DNA of 38,763 nt from CATZDY01 sp045599035 (GTDB lineage Bacteria; Bacillota; Desulfotomaculia; Desulfotomaculales; Desulfocucumaceae): the NCBI GenBank assembly GCA_045599035.1, contig JAZRVI010000008.1, positions 1-38,763 on the forward strand. Direction: 5' to 3'. Both the position numbers and the translations under genes were made by a program. The notes below the pieces were generated by a model that did no database searches, was not told where the DNA came from, and saw only the letters and a list, made by a program, of their open reading frames with translations. Below, one piece after another: positions 16,569 to 25,320 of the stretch; within the stretch, counting starts at the first letter, position 1; the number at the start of each line of letters is the position of its first letter.

Positions 16569-19500
16569 TCAGTCCACCACCTTTTCACACAATCTGTCTA
16601 CCATAGACATATACATTTTGTCGGTGTAGCCCTGCAAAGTAATAGCCTTGTTCGGACATTCACCTGCACAGGTACCACAGCCCTGACACAGCAGAGGTTC
16701 AATCTGAGCTGCATAATTGACCACTCTGGGAGCGTTGAAGGGACAAAGGCGAACGCAGGTATAGCAAGCTGCACATTTATCCGGCTGAACCACAGCAATA
16801 ACATTATGCCGGAGCAATTTATCCTTGGCCAGAATAGTAGATACCCGTCCTACTGCCGCCTGAGATTGGGCAATGTTTTCATCCAGATTCTTGGGAGCAT
16901 GAGCCAGACCAGCCATGAAAATACCTTCAGAGGCAAAGTCAACCGGACGCAGCTTCATGTGAGCTTCCAGGAAGAAGCCTTCATCGTTAATCGGAATCTT
17001 GAACAGGCTGCTAAGCTTGGAATTATCCGGAGCGGGCAGAACCGCTGTGGCCAAGCCGATTACATCAGCCTGAATCTTAACCGGAACCTGTAAAACATGA
17101 TCCAAAACCGTAACCAGCAGATTACCAGCATTGTCCTGTTCCACCAAAGGTTTCTGGTCTTCTTCGTAACGAATGAAAATAACTCCCTTGTTGCGGGCTT
17201 CGGTATACATTTTTTCTTTCATACCGTAAGACCGAATATCCCGATATAAAATAAAGACATTAGTCTTGGGATTCTTTTCTTTAAAGTCCAAAGCCAACTT
17301 AATGGACTTGGTGCAGCAGAAACGGCTGCAATAGGGACGATCCGGCTGCCGGGAACCAACACATTGAATAAATACTACATTTTTGGCATCGGCTACCCTG
17401 GAATCATTTTTAAACAAGGCTTCTTCCATCTGTAAATGAGTCAAAACCTTATCGTTCTGGCCATACAAATATTCAGTCGGAGTATATTCCTGACCGCCAG
17501 TAGCAATAATGGCTACACCGTGTTTAATTTCTTCCCCATTGGTCAAAGTAGTGGTAAAGTTGCCCAGATAACCGGAAACATCGTTCACTTCCGTACCTTT
17601 ATGCACCGTAATCTTAGGATCATTTTCTACCGTGCTGGTTAAATTATGCATAAACGCCTGCATATCTTCCCCAGTCAGACTGGTATAAATTTTGCGACCC
17701 ATTCCGCCCAATTCTTCGGTTTTTTCAATGACATGAACATCAAAGCCCTGTTTGGACATGGAAACCGCCGAATTCAAACCGGCTACCCCGCCACCAATAA
17801 TCAAGGCTGCTTTGGTAACATTGGCCGGAGTTTTGTGGATCGGCTGCAATAAAGCTGCTTTAGCCACAATCATCTTCACCAAATCTTTAGCTTTGGCTGT
17901 AGCTTTTTCCGGTTCCTTCTGGTGAACCCAGGAGCATTGATCCCGAATATTGGCCATTTCAAACAGGAAGCGGTTTAAACCGCCTTCCAGCAAGGTTTCC
18001 TGGAATAAAGGCTTGTGAGTGCGAGGACTACAAGAGGCCACGACCACTCGGTTAATATTATGTTCCTTGATGACCTCTTTCATATGCACCTGATTATCCT
18101 GGGAACAGGTATAAATGGCATCTTCGGCGTAAACTACATTGGGCAGAGTTTTGGCCATTTCCACAACTTCCGGAACATTGACCACACTACCAATATTAAT
18201 TCCGCAATGACAGACAAAGACCCCAATTCTGGGTTCTTCACCCCTGACATCAATTTCCGGCGGATAAACTTTTTCTTTAACCAGAGTACCTCTGGCATCA
18301 GCCAGCAAGCCTCCAATGGCACCCACAGCAGCACTGGCCTGCATAACGGTTTCCGGAATGTCAGCCGGAGCCCCAAAGGCACCTGCTACATAAATGCCAG
18401 GCCGATTGGTTTCTACTCCAGTCAGCGGCAGAGGTTCACAGAATCCATCTGCATTCAGTTCCACGCCCATTTTGGCAGCCAAATCCCAGACGGAAGCCCG
18501 GGGTTTAAGTCCAACTGACAAAATGACCATATCAAAGATTTCATTGTGGATTTGACCTTTTTCGTCACTATAACGAATCAGCAAGTCACCTTCATGATCT
18601 TCCGAACCCAGCAGTTCCGGATCAATCGAAGAATCACTCTTGGGATCGCTAATGGCAAAAATCCGGGAACGAACAAAGTTAACCCCGGCATCTTTGGCTC
18701 GGTTATAATAAGCTTCAAATCCCTTGCCATAAGTCCGCATATCCATATAGAAAATGGTGGTATCCAATGGATCTTTGCTGTGTTCTTTAGCAATCATAGC
18801 TTCCTTGACAGCATACATACAGCATACAGAAGAACAGTAATCACTGCCTTCCCGGACATTACGGGAGCCAACGCACTGAATCCAGGCAATCCGTTTGGGT
18901 TCCTTGTGGTCAGAAGGCCGAACCAGATGTCCCTGATAGGGGCCGGAAGCACTCAGAATCCGTTCAAATTCCAAGGAGGTCAGAACATTGGTATATTTTT
19001 CATAGCCATAGTATTGCAAGGCTCTGGGATCAAAGGGTTCAAAGCCAGGACAAAGCAAAATGGCTCCTACTTCCAAATCCTCATAAGTTTCTTCCATATA
19101 ATGGTTAACAGCCTTGGACATACAGGCTTTTTCACATTCCAGACATTCGGAACAAACTCCACAGTTTAAGCAGCGTTTAGCTTCTTTTTGAGCTTCTTCC
19201 AGAGTACAGGTTAAGCTTTCTTCAATAAAGGAAGCCGCTCTTTTAGCCGGATCCAAATGCAGAATCGGCAAAGCCGGGGCTTTTGCGACTTCGTTTTCTT
19301 TTTGCCGCAAGGGAGCAATATCTTCCTCCGGAACTCTGAAACGCCGGTTTTGAGCCAAATCAATACCCATAATATAACGGTGAATGGATTCAGCAGCAGC
19401 TTTACCTGCTCCAATGGCAGCAACTACCGTTTTGGGACCGGTTACAGCATCCCCACCAGCAAACACGCCAGGTATATTAGTAGCCAAGGTATCAGCATCG

Positions 19501-21029
19501 GCCACCAAAATTCCCCGTTCAGCTTCCATGGAGATATTTTCCAGATCAGGCTTTTGACCTACAGCCAAAATAACAGTATCTACATCCAGGATAAATTCGC
19601 TGCCTTCAATAGCTACCGGACGACGGCGGCCACTGGCATCGGGTTCACCCAGTTCATTTTTCAAACATTCAATTCCGGTTACCTGACCTTCACCCAGAAA
19701 AGCTTTGGGGCTGGTCAACATCAGAAAATCAATGCCTTCTTCTTTGGCACCTTTGATTTCCGCTTCCGCTGCGGTAATTTCAGCTTCGGTTCTCCGATAA
19801 ATAATGCTGACTTTTTCGGCTCCCAGACGAACTGCAGTTCTGGCACAGTCCATAGCCGTATTCCCGCCGCCGATAACCGCAACTTTTTTGCCCACTTTGA
19901 CTTCTTCGCCCAAGGCCAACTTTCTCAGGAAAGGCAGACCATGGCTGACTCCGGCCAAATCTTCGCCGGGAATATTTAAAGAAGTGCCTTTATGAGCTCC
20001 AATACCTACAAAGACGGCTTTATAACCATCAGCTAACAGGCTTTCGGTGGTAAAATCAGTACCCAATTTTTGGTTATACTTAATTTCCACACCCATTTTA
20101 ACCAATAATTCTACTTCGGTATCTACCCATTTTTTGGGCAAACGGTATTCAGGAATCCCCACCCGGAGCATCCCACCGGCTACCGGCAGAGCTTCAAAAA
20201 CGGTTACCTGATAACCTTTTTTAATTAATTGATAGGCTGCCGACAAACCAGCCGGACCAGCACCCACCACTGCTACCTTTTCATCCTTCTTAATTTGAAC
20301 CGGCTCGGTTTCAAATTCTACGGCATTTTCATAAGCAAAATCAGTGGCCGCTCTCTTTAAGGCCATAATGCTGACCGGCTCATCAATTTTGCCCCGATGA
20401 CAAGCTGCCTGACAAGGATGGGTACAAATTCGACCGCAGGCTGCCGGGAACGGGTTATCCCGATAAACCATTCTCCAGGCTTCGTCAAATTTGCCTTTTT
20501 TAATAAGCTGAACATAACCCTGAACATTAACTCCAGCCGGGCAGGCTGCCTTACAAGGAGAAGTTCCTCTTTTATCAATTACAAAGGCATTGGGGAAAGC
20601 TTGTGCATATTTTTTAAAAACGGCTTTCCGCATATCCAGATTCTGGTTATATTCATTAGGAACCTCAACCGGACAAGCATCAGCACATTCATTACAAGCT
20701 TTACATTTATCTGCTTCAATATACCGAGGACGCTTACGGATCTTAACTTTGAAATTTCCGGGTTCACCCTGAACATCCAGAATATCGGAGCAAGTATGAG
20801 AATTGACATTTAAGTGCCGTCCACATTCTACCAATTTCGGGGAAAGGATACACATGGAGCAGTCATTAGTAGGAAAGGTTTTATCCAGCATCGGCATTGT
20901 TCCACCAATTGCTGAGGAACTTTCTACCAGATGAACATAATAGCCTGATTCTGCCAAATCCAAAGAAGCCTGAATACCAGCGATCCCAGCTCCAACAACC
21001 ATAACCGAACCTTTTTTATTTGTGCCCAA
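16569..21029 (-). CDS. hdrA: Double HdrA flavoprotein with embedded NfnL/GltD NAD(P)H module (HdrA2)
   Basis: Predicted core flavoprotein of an electron-bifurcating complex, about 1486 residues. Domain order: FAD fold GAGIAGIQ (about 17-24) with TNDCSMCILSPKLVECG, then ferredoxin-like KCKACNECADACP (about 111-122). Next comes a complete GltD/NfnL insert (about 157-622), with PCKAACPAGVNVQGY, FAD motif VVGAGPAGLSAA (258-268), NAD(P)H motif VIGGGNTAMDCA (388-399), RRTEAE and FAGGDAVTGP. The HdrA module then resumes at CLNCGVCSECLECEKAC, followed by VFVCHCGINIGS (940-950), a second FAD fold IIGGGVAGLNSA (1080) and two C-terminal [4Fe-4S] motifs, KCAACYTCVRLCP and CQGCGTCAGECP. The frame extends to a GTG at 21038, but a TTG at 21029 aligns with the paralog's ATG, with shared Shine-Dalgarno-like GGATGTGA upstream, so I prefer it. 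Confidence 0.9.
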   Translation of the reverse strand: MGTNKKGSVMVVGAGIAGIQASLDLAESGYYVHLVESSSAIGGTMPMLDKTFPTNDCSMCILSPKLVECGRHLNVNSHTCSDILDVQGEPGNFKVKIRKRPRYIEADKCKACNECADACPVEVPNEYNQNLDMRKAVFKKYAQAFPNAFVIDKRGTSPCKAACPAGVNVQGYVQLIKKGKFDEAWRMVYRDNPFPAACGRICTHPCQAACHRGKIDEPVSIMALKRAATDFAYENAVEFETEPVQIKKDEKVAVVGAGPAGLSAAYQLIKKGYQVTVFEALPVAGGMLRVGIPEYRLPKKWVDTEVELLVKMGVEIKYNQKLGTDFTTESLLADGYKAVFVGIGAHKGTSLNIPGEDLAGVSHGLPFLRKLALGEEVKVGKKVAVIGGGNTAMDCARTAVRLGAEKVSIIYRRTEAEITAAEAEIKGAKEEGIDFLMLTSPKAFLGEGQVTGIECLKNELGEPDASGRRRPVAIEGSEFILDVDTVILAVGQKPDLENISMEAERGILVADADTLATNIPGVFAGGDAVTGPKTVVAAIGAGKAAAESIHRYIMGIDLAQNRRFRVPEEDIAPLRQKENEVAKAPALPILHLDPAKRAASFIEESLTCTLEEAQKEAKRCLNCGVCSECLECEKACMSKAVNHYMEETYEDLEVGAILLCPGFEPFDPRALQYYGYEKYTNVLTSLEFERILSASGPYQGHLVRPSDHKEPKRIAWIQCVGSRNVREGSDYCSSVCCMYAVKEAMIAKEHSKDPLDTTIFYMDMRTYGKGFEAYYNRAKDAGVNFVRSRIFAISDPKSDSSIDPELLGSEDHEGDLLIRYSDEKGQIHNEIFDMVILSVGLKPRASVWDLAAKMGVELNADGFCEPLPLTGVETNRPGIYVAGAFGAPADIPETVMQASAAVGAIGGLLADARGTLVKEKVYPPEIDVRGEEPRIGVFVCHCGINIGSVVNVPEVVEMAKTLPNVVYAEDAIYTCSQDNQVHMKEVIKEHNINRVVVASCSPRTHKPLFQETLLEGGLNRFLFEMANIRDQCSWVHQKEPEKATAKAKDLVKMIVAKAALLQPIHKTPANVTKAALIIGGGVAGLNSAVSMSKQGFDVHVIEKTEELGGMGRKIYTSLTGEDMQAFMHNLTSTVENDPKITVHKGTEVNDVSGYLGNFTTTLTNGEEIKHGVAIIATGGQEYTPTEYLYGQNDKVLTHLQMEEALFKNDSRVADAKNVVFIQCVGSRQPDRPYCSRFCCTKSIKLALDFKEKNPKTNVFILYRDIRSYGMKEKMYTEARNKGVIFIRYEEDQKPLVEQDNAGNLLVTVLDHVLQVPVKIQADVIGLATAVLPAPDNSKLSSLFKIPINDEGFFLEAHMKLRPVDFASEGIFMAGLAHAPKNLDENIAQSQAAVGRVSTILAKDKLLRHNVIAVVQPDKCAACYTCVRLCPFNAPRVVNYAAQIEPLLCQGCGTCAGECPNKAITLQGYTDKMYMSMVDRLCEKVVD

Positions 21030-21067
21030 AAGTCTCACATCCGTTCTTACTGGCTATATTTTGGCGT

Positions 21068-21119
21068 GAAAAGCGACCTCATTTTATTACTTGAGGGCAA
21101 AGAAATGGGGTCGTTTTTC
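21068..21119 (-). promoter_or_regulatory. Intercistronic hairpin between hdrCB-like and hdrA2
   Basis: On the minus strand GAAAAACGACCCCAT and ATGAGGTCGCTTTTC pair over about 13 positions with two mismatches around a loop of about 20 bases. No proper T-run follows, so it is more likely an mRNA-processing or stability element, or a weak attenuator, than a full terminator. The gap of about 115 bases is unusual in this otherwise tight operon. Confidence 0.55.
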
Positions 21120-21144
21120 AGTCATTTAATTTTAAGCCATTTTT

Positions 21145-22386
21145 TTATTTTTTTCTAACCGCACATTCATCCAAAATTAAAGCTCTGTCCATCAATGCAC
21201 ACATATGTTCATTGGCCGACTGCCCTTTGGTATCTGGATACCATTTGTTCAAATCGTTGAACTGATCCATACAGTTGTGGCAAGGAACAATAACGATTTT
21301 AGCTCCGGTAGCCATAACCTGATCAACTTTGCGTTTGCCTTTGGCTTTCCGCATTTCATTATATTCCGGCATAGCCATGGCACCGCCGCCACCGCCGCAG
21401 CAATAGTTCATTTTGCCATTGGGGTTCATGTCAACAAAGTTTTTCAGGAAGCTTCTGGCCAATTCTCTGGGTTCTTTCCAGACTCCTTCTTTACGGGCAG
21501 TGTTGCAGGGATCGTGATAGGTAACAATTTCCGGAATAGCATCGGAATCCAAAACGATTGCACCTTCTTTAACCAGATCATTCAGCAGTTCAAGAATGTG
21601 TATCATGGGAATATGTTTTCCTTTCCAGAAGGTTCTTTCGCCCCATTTCATGCTCCGGAAAGCGTGACCGCATTCGGTAACAACAAAGATTTCACAGCCC
21701 AGATCGGTAAATTCCTGCCAAACCGGTTCGGAAATACCAACAAAGTCATCATCCTGGCCGGTGAACAAAGCAATATTGGTAGCATCCCAGCGTTTGGTAC
21801 TGATAGTATAATCCAAATTGGCTGCATAGAATAATTTCAAAGTGCTTTGCAGTTCGTTGGGATAGAATTTAATATCACGGGCATTAAATCCATAGAAATA
21901 CTTGGCACCCTTTTTATTAAGGGGAATTTCATAATTAGGATCGCCCAATTCTTCTCTTAATTCATCCTGAATCCATTCCAGAGTTTCTTCATAGTCAATC
22001 TGGTCAACATTCATCTGGTTACCGGAAGACAGGTGTTCTCTGGCAATAGTCTGCAAATAACCGGGGATATGATCTTTATCCCGAGATTCTCCCCGAATTT
22101 TCCGTACCAAAGCCGCTACATTAATATTCATCGGGCATTCAATGGTGCAGCGTTCGCACATTGTGCAGTACCAAACATAAGGATCGTTCCAAATTTCGTC
22201 TTTTAAGCCTAAAACCAGCTTCCGGACAAATTTGCGGGGGTCATTGTCTTCGTGTACATCCGAAAACGGACATCCAGCCGTACACATTCCGCAGGCCAGG
22301 CACTGGGACCAATCATAATTGCCCATCCAGTCAGCCAATTCTTGTCTAAATTCTGGATTTACATCCGCAGCAGTAATTGCTTCCAT
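21145..22386 (-). CDS. Fused HdrC-HdrB-type iron-sulfur protein (HdrD/DsrK-like)
   Basis: Predicted electron-accepting subunit replacing separate HdrB and HdrC. The N-terminus (HdrC-like) has two [4Fe-4S] motifs: CLACGMCTAGCP (29-40) and CTMCERCTIECP near 73-84. The C-terminus (HdrB-like) has one clear CCG domain: DPCNTARKEGVW near 293, NYCCGGGGGAM near 330 and VPCHNCMDQF near 372. A first CCG repeat is degenerate (TECGHAF near 238). Canonical HdrB has two CCG domains that bind paired noncubane clusters; having one complete set resembles DsrK, TmcB and HmcF relatives. There is no membrane segment, so it should be soluble. GGGGAGGA precedes the start. The physiological substrate is unknown; heterodisulfide is unlikely in a Firmicute. 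Confidence 0.85.
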   Translation of the reverse strand: MEAITAADVNPEFRQELADWMGNYDWSQCLACGMCTAGCPFSDVHEDNDPRKFVRKLVLGLKDEIWNDPYVWYCTMCERCTIECPMNINVAALVRKIRGESRDKDHIPGYLQTIAREHLSSGNQMNVDQIDYEETLEWIQDELREELGDPNYEIPLNKKGAKYFYGFNARDIKFYPNELQSTLKLFYAANLDYTISTKRWDATNIALFTGQDDDFVGISEPVWQEFTDLGCEIFVVTECGHAFRSMKWGERTFWKGKHIPMIHILELLNDLVKEGAIVLDSDAIPEIVTYHDPCNTARKEGVWKEPRELARSFLKNFVDMNPNGKMNYCCGGGGGAMAMPEYNEMRKAKGKRKVDQVMATGAKIVIVPCHNCMDQFNDLNKWYPDTKGQSANEHMCALMDRALILDECAVRKK

Positions 22387-22472
22387 AAATTTTCAGGTCC
22401 TCCCCTCTATATTTTGAATTGAGGCCGGAACAGGTTATTTTTTAACCTTCCTTTTTCAACCCAATCAGGTAT

Positions 22473-22502
22473 CCGCTCCAAATTTTCAAAAATTTGGAGC
22501 GG
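22473..22502 (-). promoter_or_regulatory. Perfect intercistronic hairpin after flxA
   Basis: CCGCTCCAAATTTT and AAAATTTGGAGCGG form an uninterrupted stem with almost no loop, 7 bases beyond the flxA stop codon. It is not followed by a T-run on the minus strand (ATACCTGATT follows), so full termination is not expected. RNase-resistant 3' ends or partial attenuation between flxA and the hdrCB-like gene are the plausible roles. Confidence 0.7.
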
Positions 22503-22509
22503 AATGATT

Positions 22510-23346
22510 TTAATATTCGCCGGGTAATTTATTTAATTCAGCTTTGGTAAATACCGGGCCGTCTTTGCAGACATATTTGTTGCCCACATTGCAGCGGCCG
22601 CACATACCAATACCGCATTTCATCCGGTTTTCCAAAGACATAATAATCTGTTCCGGTTTAAAACCGCATTTTTCCAAAACCGGCATGGTAAATTTAATCA
22701 TAACCGGAGGGCCGCAAATAATGGCCACGGAATTTTCAGCACTGGGATTTACTTCACCAGTTACGGCCGGAACAAAGCCCACCCGTTTGTTCCAACCAGG
22801 AGCTTCCCGGTCAATAGTGCAGACCAGTTCAATATCATCCCGTTTTTCCCAAGCTTCCAATTCGTCTTTATACAGCAGCAAACCAGGGTTTCTGGCTCCA
22901 TAGATTACGGTCAATTTGCCATAATCAGAGCGGTGTTCCAGAATATAGGTAATCATTGCCCGCAAAGTAGTAAAAGCAAAACCACCGCCGATAATTACAA
23001 CATTTTTGCCTTTCATCAGTTCAATGGGATAATTGTTGCCCAAAGGACCTCTAACCCCAACGATGGTTCCTTCTTCCATAACCTGTAAAGCGGAAGAAAC
23101 TACCCCTACTTTGTTAACGGAAAATTTCAAATGTCCCGGTTCAGTGGGAGAAGAAGCAATCCCAAAAGGAGCTTCACCTTTTCCGAAAACACAGATTTCG
23201 GCAAATTGTCCCGGCATATAGGAAAAATCTTCTTCATCCTTTTTATTGAGAAATTCAAAAGTAAAGGTATGAATTAATTTATCCTCAGTTTCGGTAAAGT
23301 TTTTCACCAATTTCATGGGAATCGGTAAGTATGGATTTCTAGCCAT
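22510..23346 (-). CDS. flxA: FlxA-like FAD/NAD(P)H-binding oxidoreductase subunit
   Basis: Predicted NAD(P)H-oxidising entry subunit of an Flx-Hdr complex, of the ferredoxin-NADP reductase/PyrK/AsrB family. The 278 residues have an FAD domain (YMPGQFAEICVF near 45 and PFGIASSPTEPG near 60), an NAD(P) domain (VVIIGGGFAFTTLRAM near 115 and ICGPPVMIKF near 210) and a C-terminal PyrK-like [2Fe-2S] motif (KCGIGMCGRCNVG, then YVCKDGP, near 240-258). It overlaps flxB by one base (TAATG). The neighbours flxB, flxC and mvhD match the FlxABCD set known next to Hdr genes in Desulfovibrio. NADH versus NADPH preference cannot be read here. Confidence 0.88.
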   Translation of the reverse strand: MARNPYLPIPMKLVKNFTETEDKLIHTFTFEFLNKKDEEDFSYMPGQFAEICVFGKGEAPFGIASSPTEPGHLKFSVNKVGVVSSALQVMEEGTIVGVRGPLGNNYPIELMKGKNVVIIGGGFAFTTLRAMITYILEHRSDYGKLTVIYGARNPGLLLYKDELEAWEKRDDIELVCTIDREAPGWNKRVGFVPAVTGEVNPSAENSVAIICGPPVMIKFTMPVLEKCGFKPEQIIMSLENRMKCGIGMCGRCNVGNKYVCKDGPVFTKAELNKLPGEY

Positions 23347-24353
23347 TATTGATCCCTCGCTTCCGAGCCCTGAATATCTGCCAGCATTTGTCTGATATCC
23401 AAATTAACGGGGCAATTCTTAATACATCTTCCACAGCCAACGCAGGCCATAGCTTCAAAATTATCAACGAAATATTTGAATTTGTGCATCAGGCGTTGAC
23501 GCATCCGTTCTTTACCGCTGGTTCTGGGGTTGTGGCCGGAACCGTGCAGAGTAAATAAAGGATACATACAGCTATCCCAATTTCTGACCCGACAGCCGTT
23601 GCAGTCCTTGGCTTCGTCTACAATGTCGAAGCAGTGACAGGTGGGGCAGCTATAGGTACAGGAACCGCAGCCAACGCATTTTTCATAGATGGTATCCCAA
23701 ACCGGATTATCAAAGCCCACATCCAGTTTTTCTTTTAAACCATCCAGATTAACGGTACAGCTAACTACGGCTTCAGCTTTAACCTTGGCGGCAGCTTCCT
23801 GGTCAGCAGCCTGAGCAGCTTCCCCTTCCAGCAAGCCTTTACCGGCTTCGGTCAAAACTTCTACCAGATATTTATCACCTAAATCGGTTAACAAAATATC
23901 CAAACCTTTGGTAGCAAAGGGACTGCCGCCCAGCGAGGTGCAAAAACAGGTGCTGGCCGGAGCATTGCAGCCAATACCTACCAGAATGGTATTAGCTCTT
24001 CTGGTCAGGTAGTAAGGATCTTCATATTTATTATTTTTAAAAACATTGTCCAGCAGCAAAAGGCTTTGGGCATCACAGGGACGCAAGCCAAAAATAACCT
24101 TTTTGTTGGAATCAATGCATTCTTCCAAATTGGCACCTTCCTCGGTTACACTGTATTGGAACAGCTTTTCGGTCTGAGGAAAAAGGATGCCTTTCGGCGG
24201 AATTTTGCTGTTTTGAGCAGTAAAATCAGCGTCGGCTCCGGATTTCAATTGTTTGAACAAAGAGTAGGAACCTTCTTTGACCGGAGCAAAAACCTGATAT
24301 TGGGCAATCAATTTATCCAATAATCCGGCAACTGCATTTTTGCTAATTATCAT
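23346..24353 (-). CDS. flxB: FlxB-like [4Fe-4S] dicluster protein (AsrA/sulfhydrogenase beta-like)
   Basis: Electron-transfer subunit that in this family passes electrons from the FlxA flavoprotein. The 335 residues show the AsrA/HydB-type block GIGCNAPASTCFCTSLGGSPF near residue 120. Two ferredoxin motifs follow near the C-terminus: CVGCGSCTYSCPTCHCFD near 225 and CVGCGRCIKNCPVNLDIRQML near 302. No catalytic motif is visible. It starts 10 bases after flxC, with AAGGAG inside the flxC stop region. The Flx label rests on family resemblance plus gene order. Confidence 0.87.
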   Translation of the reverse strand: MIISKNAVAGLLDKLIAQYQVFAPVKEGSYSLFKQLKSGADADFTAQNSKIPPKGILFPQTEKLFQYSVTEEGANLEECIDSNKKVIFGLRPCDAQSLLLLDNVFKNNKYEDPYYLTRRANTILVGIGCNAPASTCFCTSLGGSPFATKGLDILLTDLGDKYLVEVLTEAGKGLLEGEAAQAADQEAAAKVKAEAVVSCTVNLDGLKEKLDVGFDNPVWDTIYEKCVGCGSCTYSCPTCHCFDIVDEAKDCNGCRVRNWDSCMYPLFTLHGSGHNPRTSGKERMRQRLMHKFKYFVDNFEAMACVGCGRCIKNCPVNLDIRQMLADIQGSEARDQ

Positions 24354-24363
24354 CCTCTTTATC

Positions 24364-25320
24364 TCACTCCTTCACCAAGAAAGTTTCAGGATCGTCTACA
24401 CTGTAATCGGCCAAAGCCGGTTTAGCTTCCAGATCAATACCTGCTTCAAAATTAAACATGGCTTTAACTTCTTTGACCATCTTCCGGGTAAGACCCCGCA
24501 GATTAATGCCCATGGGACAAGCCCGGTCACAGGCTCCGCAGTCTACACAGCGTCCGGCCAGGTGCAGCACCCGAACAGCCTGGAACATAATATTATCACT
24601 GGTATTGGGAGCTTTGCCAATCCATTGCGGACTGGAGCAGTCCACAAAACATTCGTTACAATAGCACATAGGACAAACATTGCGGCAGGCATAGCAACGA
24701 ATACATTTGGACAAATCCTGAGCAATGATTTTGTTGCGTTCCAAAGCTGGCAGAGCTTCAAAAGCAGCTACATCATCAAAATTACTTTCTTTGGCCGGTA
24801 CCGGTTCTCCAATTAATTCATCATAAATAACCGGAGTGCCAAAACCACAGGTCTGGCAGGTATCGTGATATAAATCATTGAGGTTGGCTTCCACAGAGAA
24901 GTCCTGGCCTTTTAAGACGATTACATCTCCATTGGCTTCAGCATCTGTAATATCCCGGCCATCAGTGACTTCGGCCACTTTGTTCCGATCAATCATGCCG
25001 CTGCAAGGAATACCAATAATATACAAATTATCCCGGTTGATCTGATTTTCCTTCATCAAGGCCACAATAGCTCTGGTATCACAGCCTTTGGCTACTACCG
25101 CAATTTTTTCTGATTTATTCCGCAGATAGTTGGCCAGGTTATTTTCACAACCATAATTCCAGGTCAGCAAGGAAACATCCTCTGCTTTTCTGATAAAACA
25201 GGGGGTGCCTCGCAAGGGCAGAGTACCTTCGGAAAAACCAACTACCAGATCAACTTTGCCTTCACTCAGCAGCTTTTTGGCTGCTTCCTGAATAGCAGCA
25301 GTTATTTTTTGCATCCGCAT
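24364..25320 (-). CDS. flxC: FlxC-like FrhB-family iron-sulfur subunit
   Basis: The 318-residue protein has an N-terminal region resembling the F420-hydrogenase beta (FrhB) family (AVVAKGCDTRAIVALMKENQ near residue 75, IIGIPCSG near 100). C-terminally it has two ferredoxin-type motifs: CIRCYACRNVCPMCYCNECF near 202 and CVDCGACDRACPMGINLRG near 245. It probably transfers electrons between FlxAB and MvhD/HdrA; an F420 role is not implied. It overlaps the mvhD copy 1 gene by 19 bases. Two closely spaced ATGs (25320 and 25314) are possible starts; the first has GGGGTG just upstream. Confidence 0.84.
   Translation of the reverse strand: MRMQKITAAIQEAAKKLLSEGKVDLVVGFSEGTLPLRGTPCFIRKAEDVSLLTWNYGCENNLANYLRNKSEKIAVVAKGCDTRAIVALMKENQINRDNLYIIGIPCSGMIDRNKVAEVTDGRDITDAEANGDVIVLKGQDFSVEANLNDLYHDTCQTCGFGTPVIYDELIGEPVPAKESNFDDVAAFEALPALERNKIIAQDLSKCIRCYACRNVCPMCYCNECFVDCSSPQWIGKAPNTSDNIMFQAVRVLHLAGRCVDCGACDRACPMGINLRGLTRKMVKEVKAMFNFEAGIDLEAKPALADYSVDDPETFLVKE

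Noticed and set aside
21068..21119. True terminator splitting the operon before hdrA2
   Set aside because: The stem is strong but the T-run is short and interrupted, and no promoter was found between it and hdrA2.
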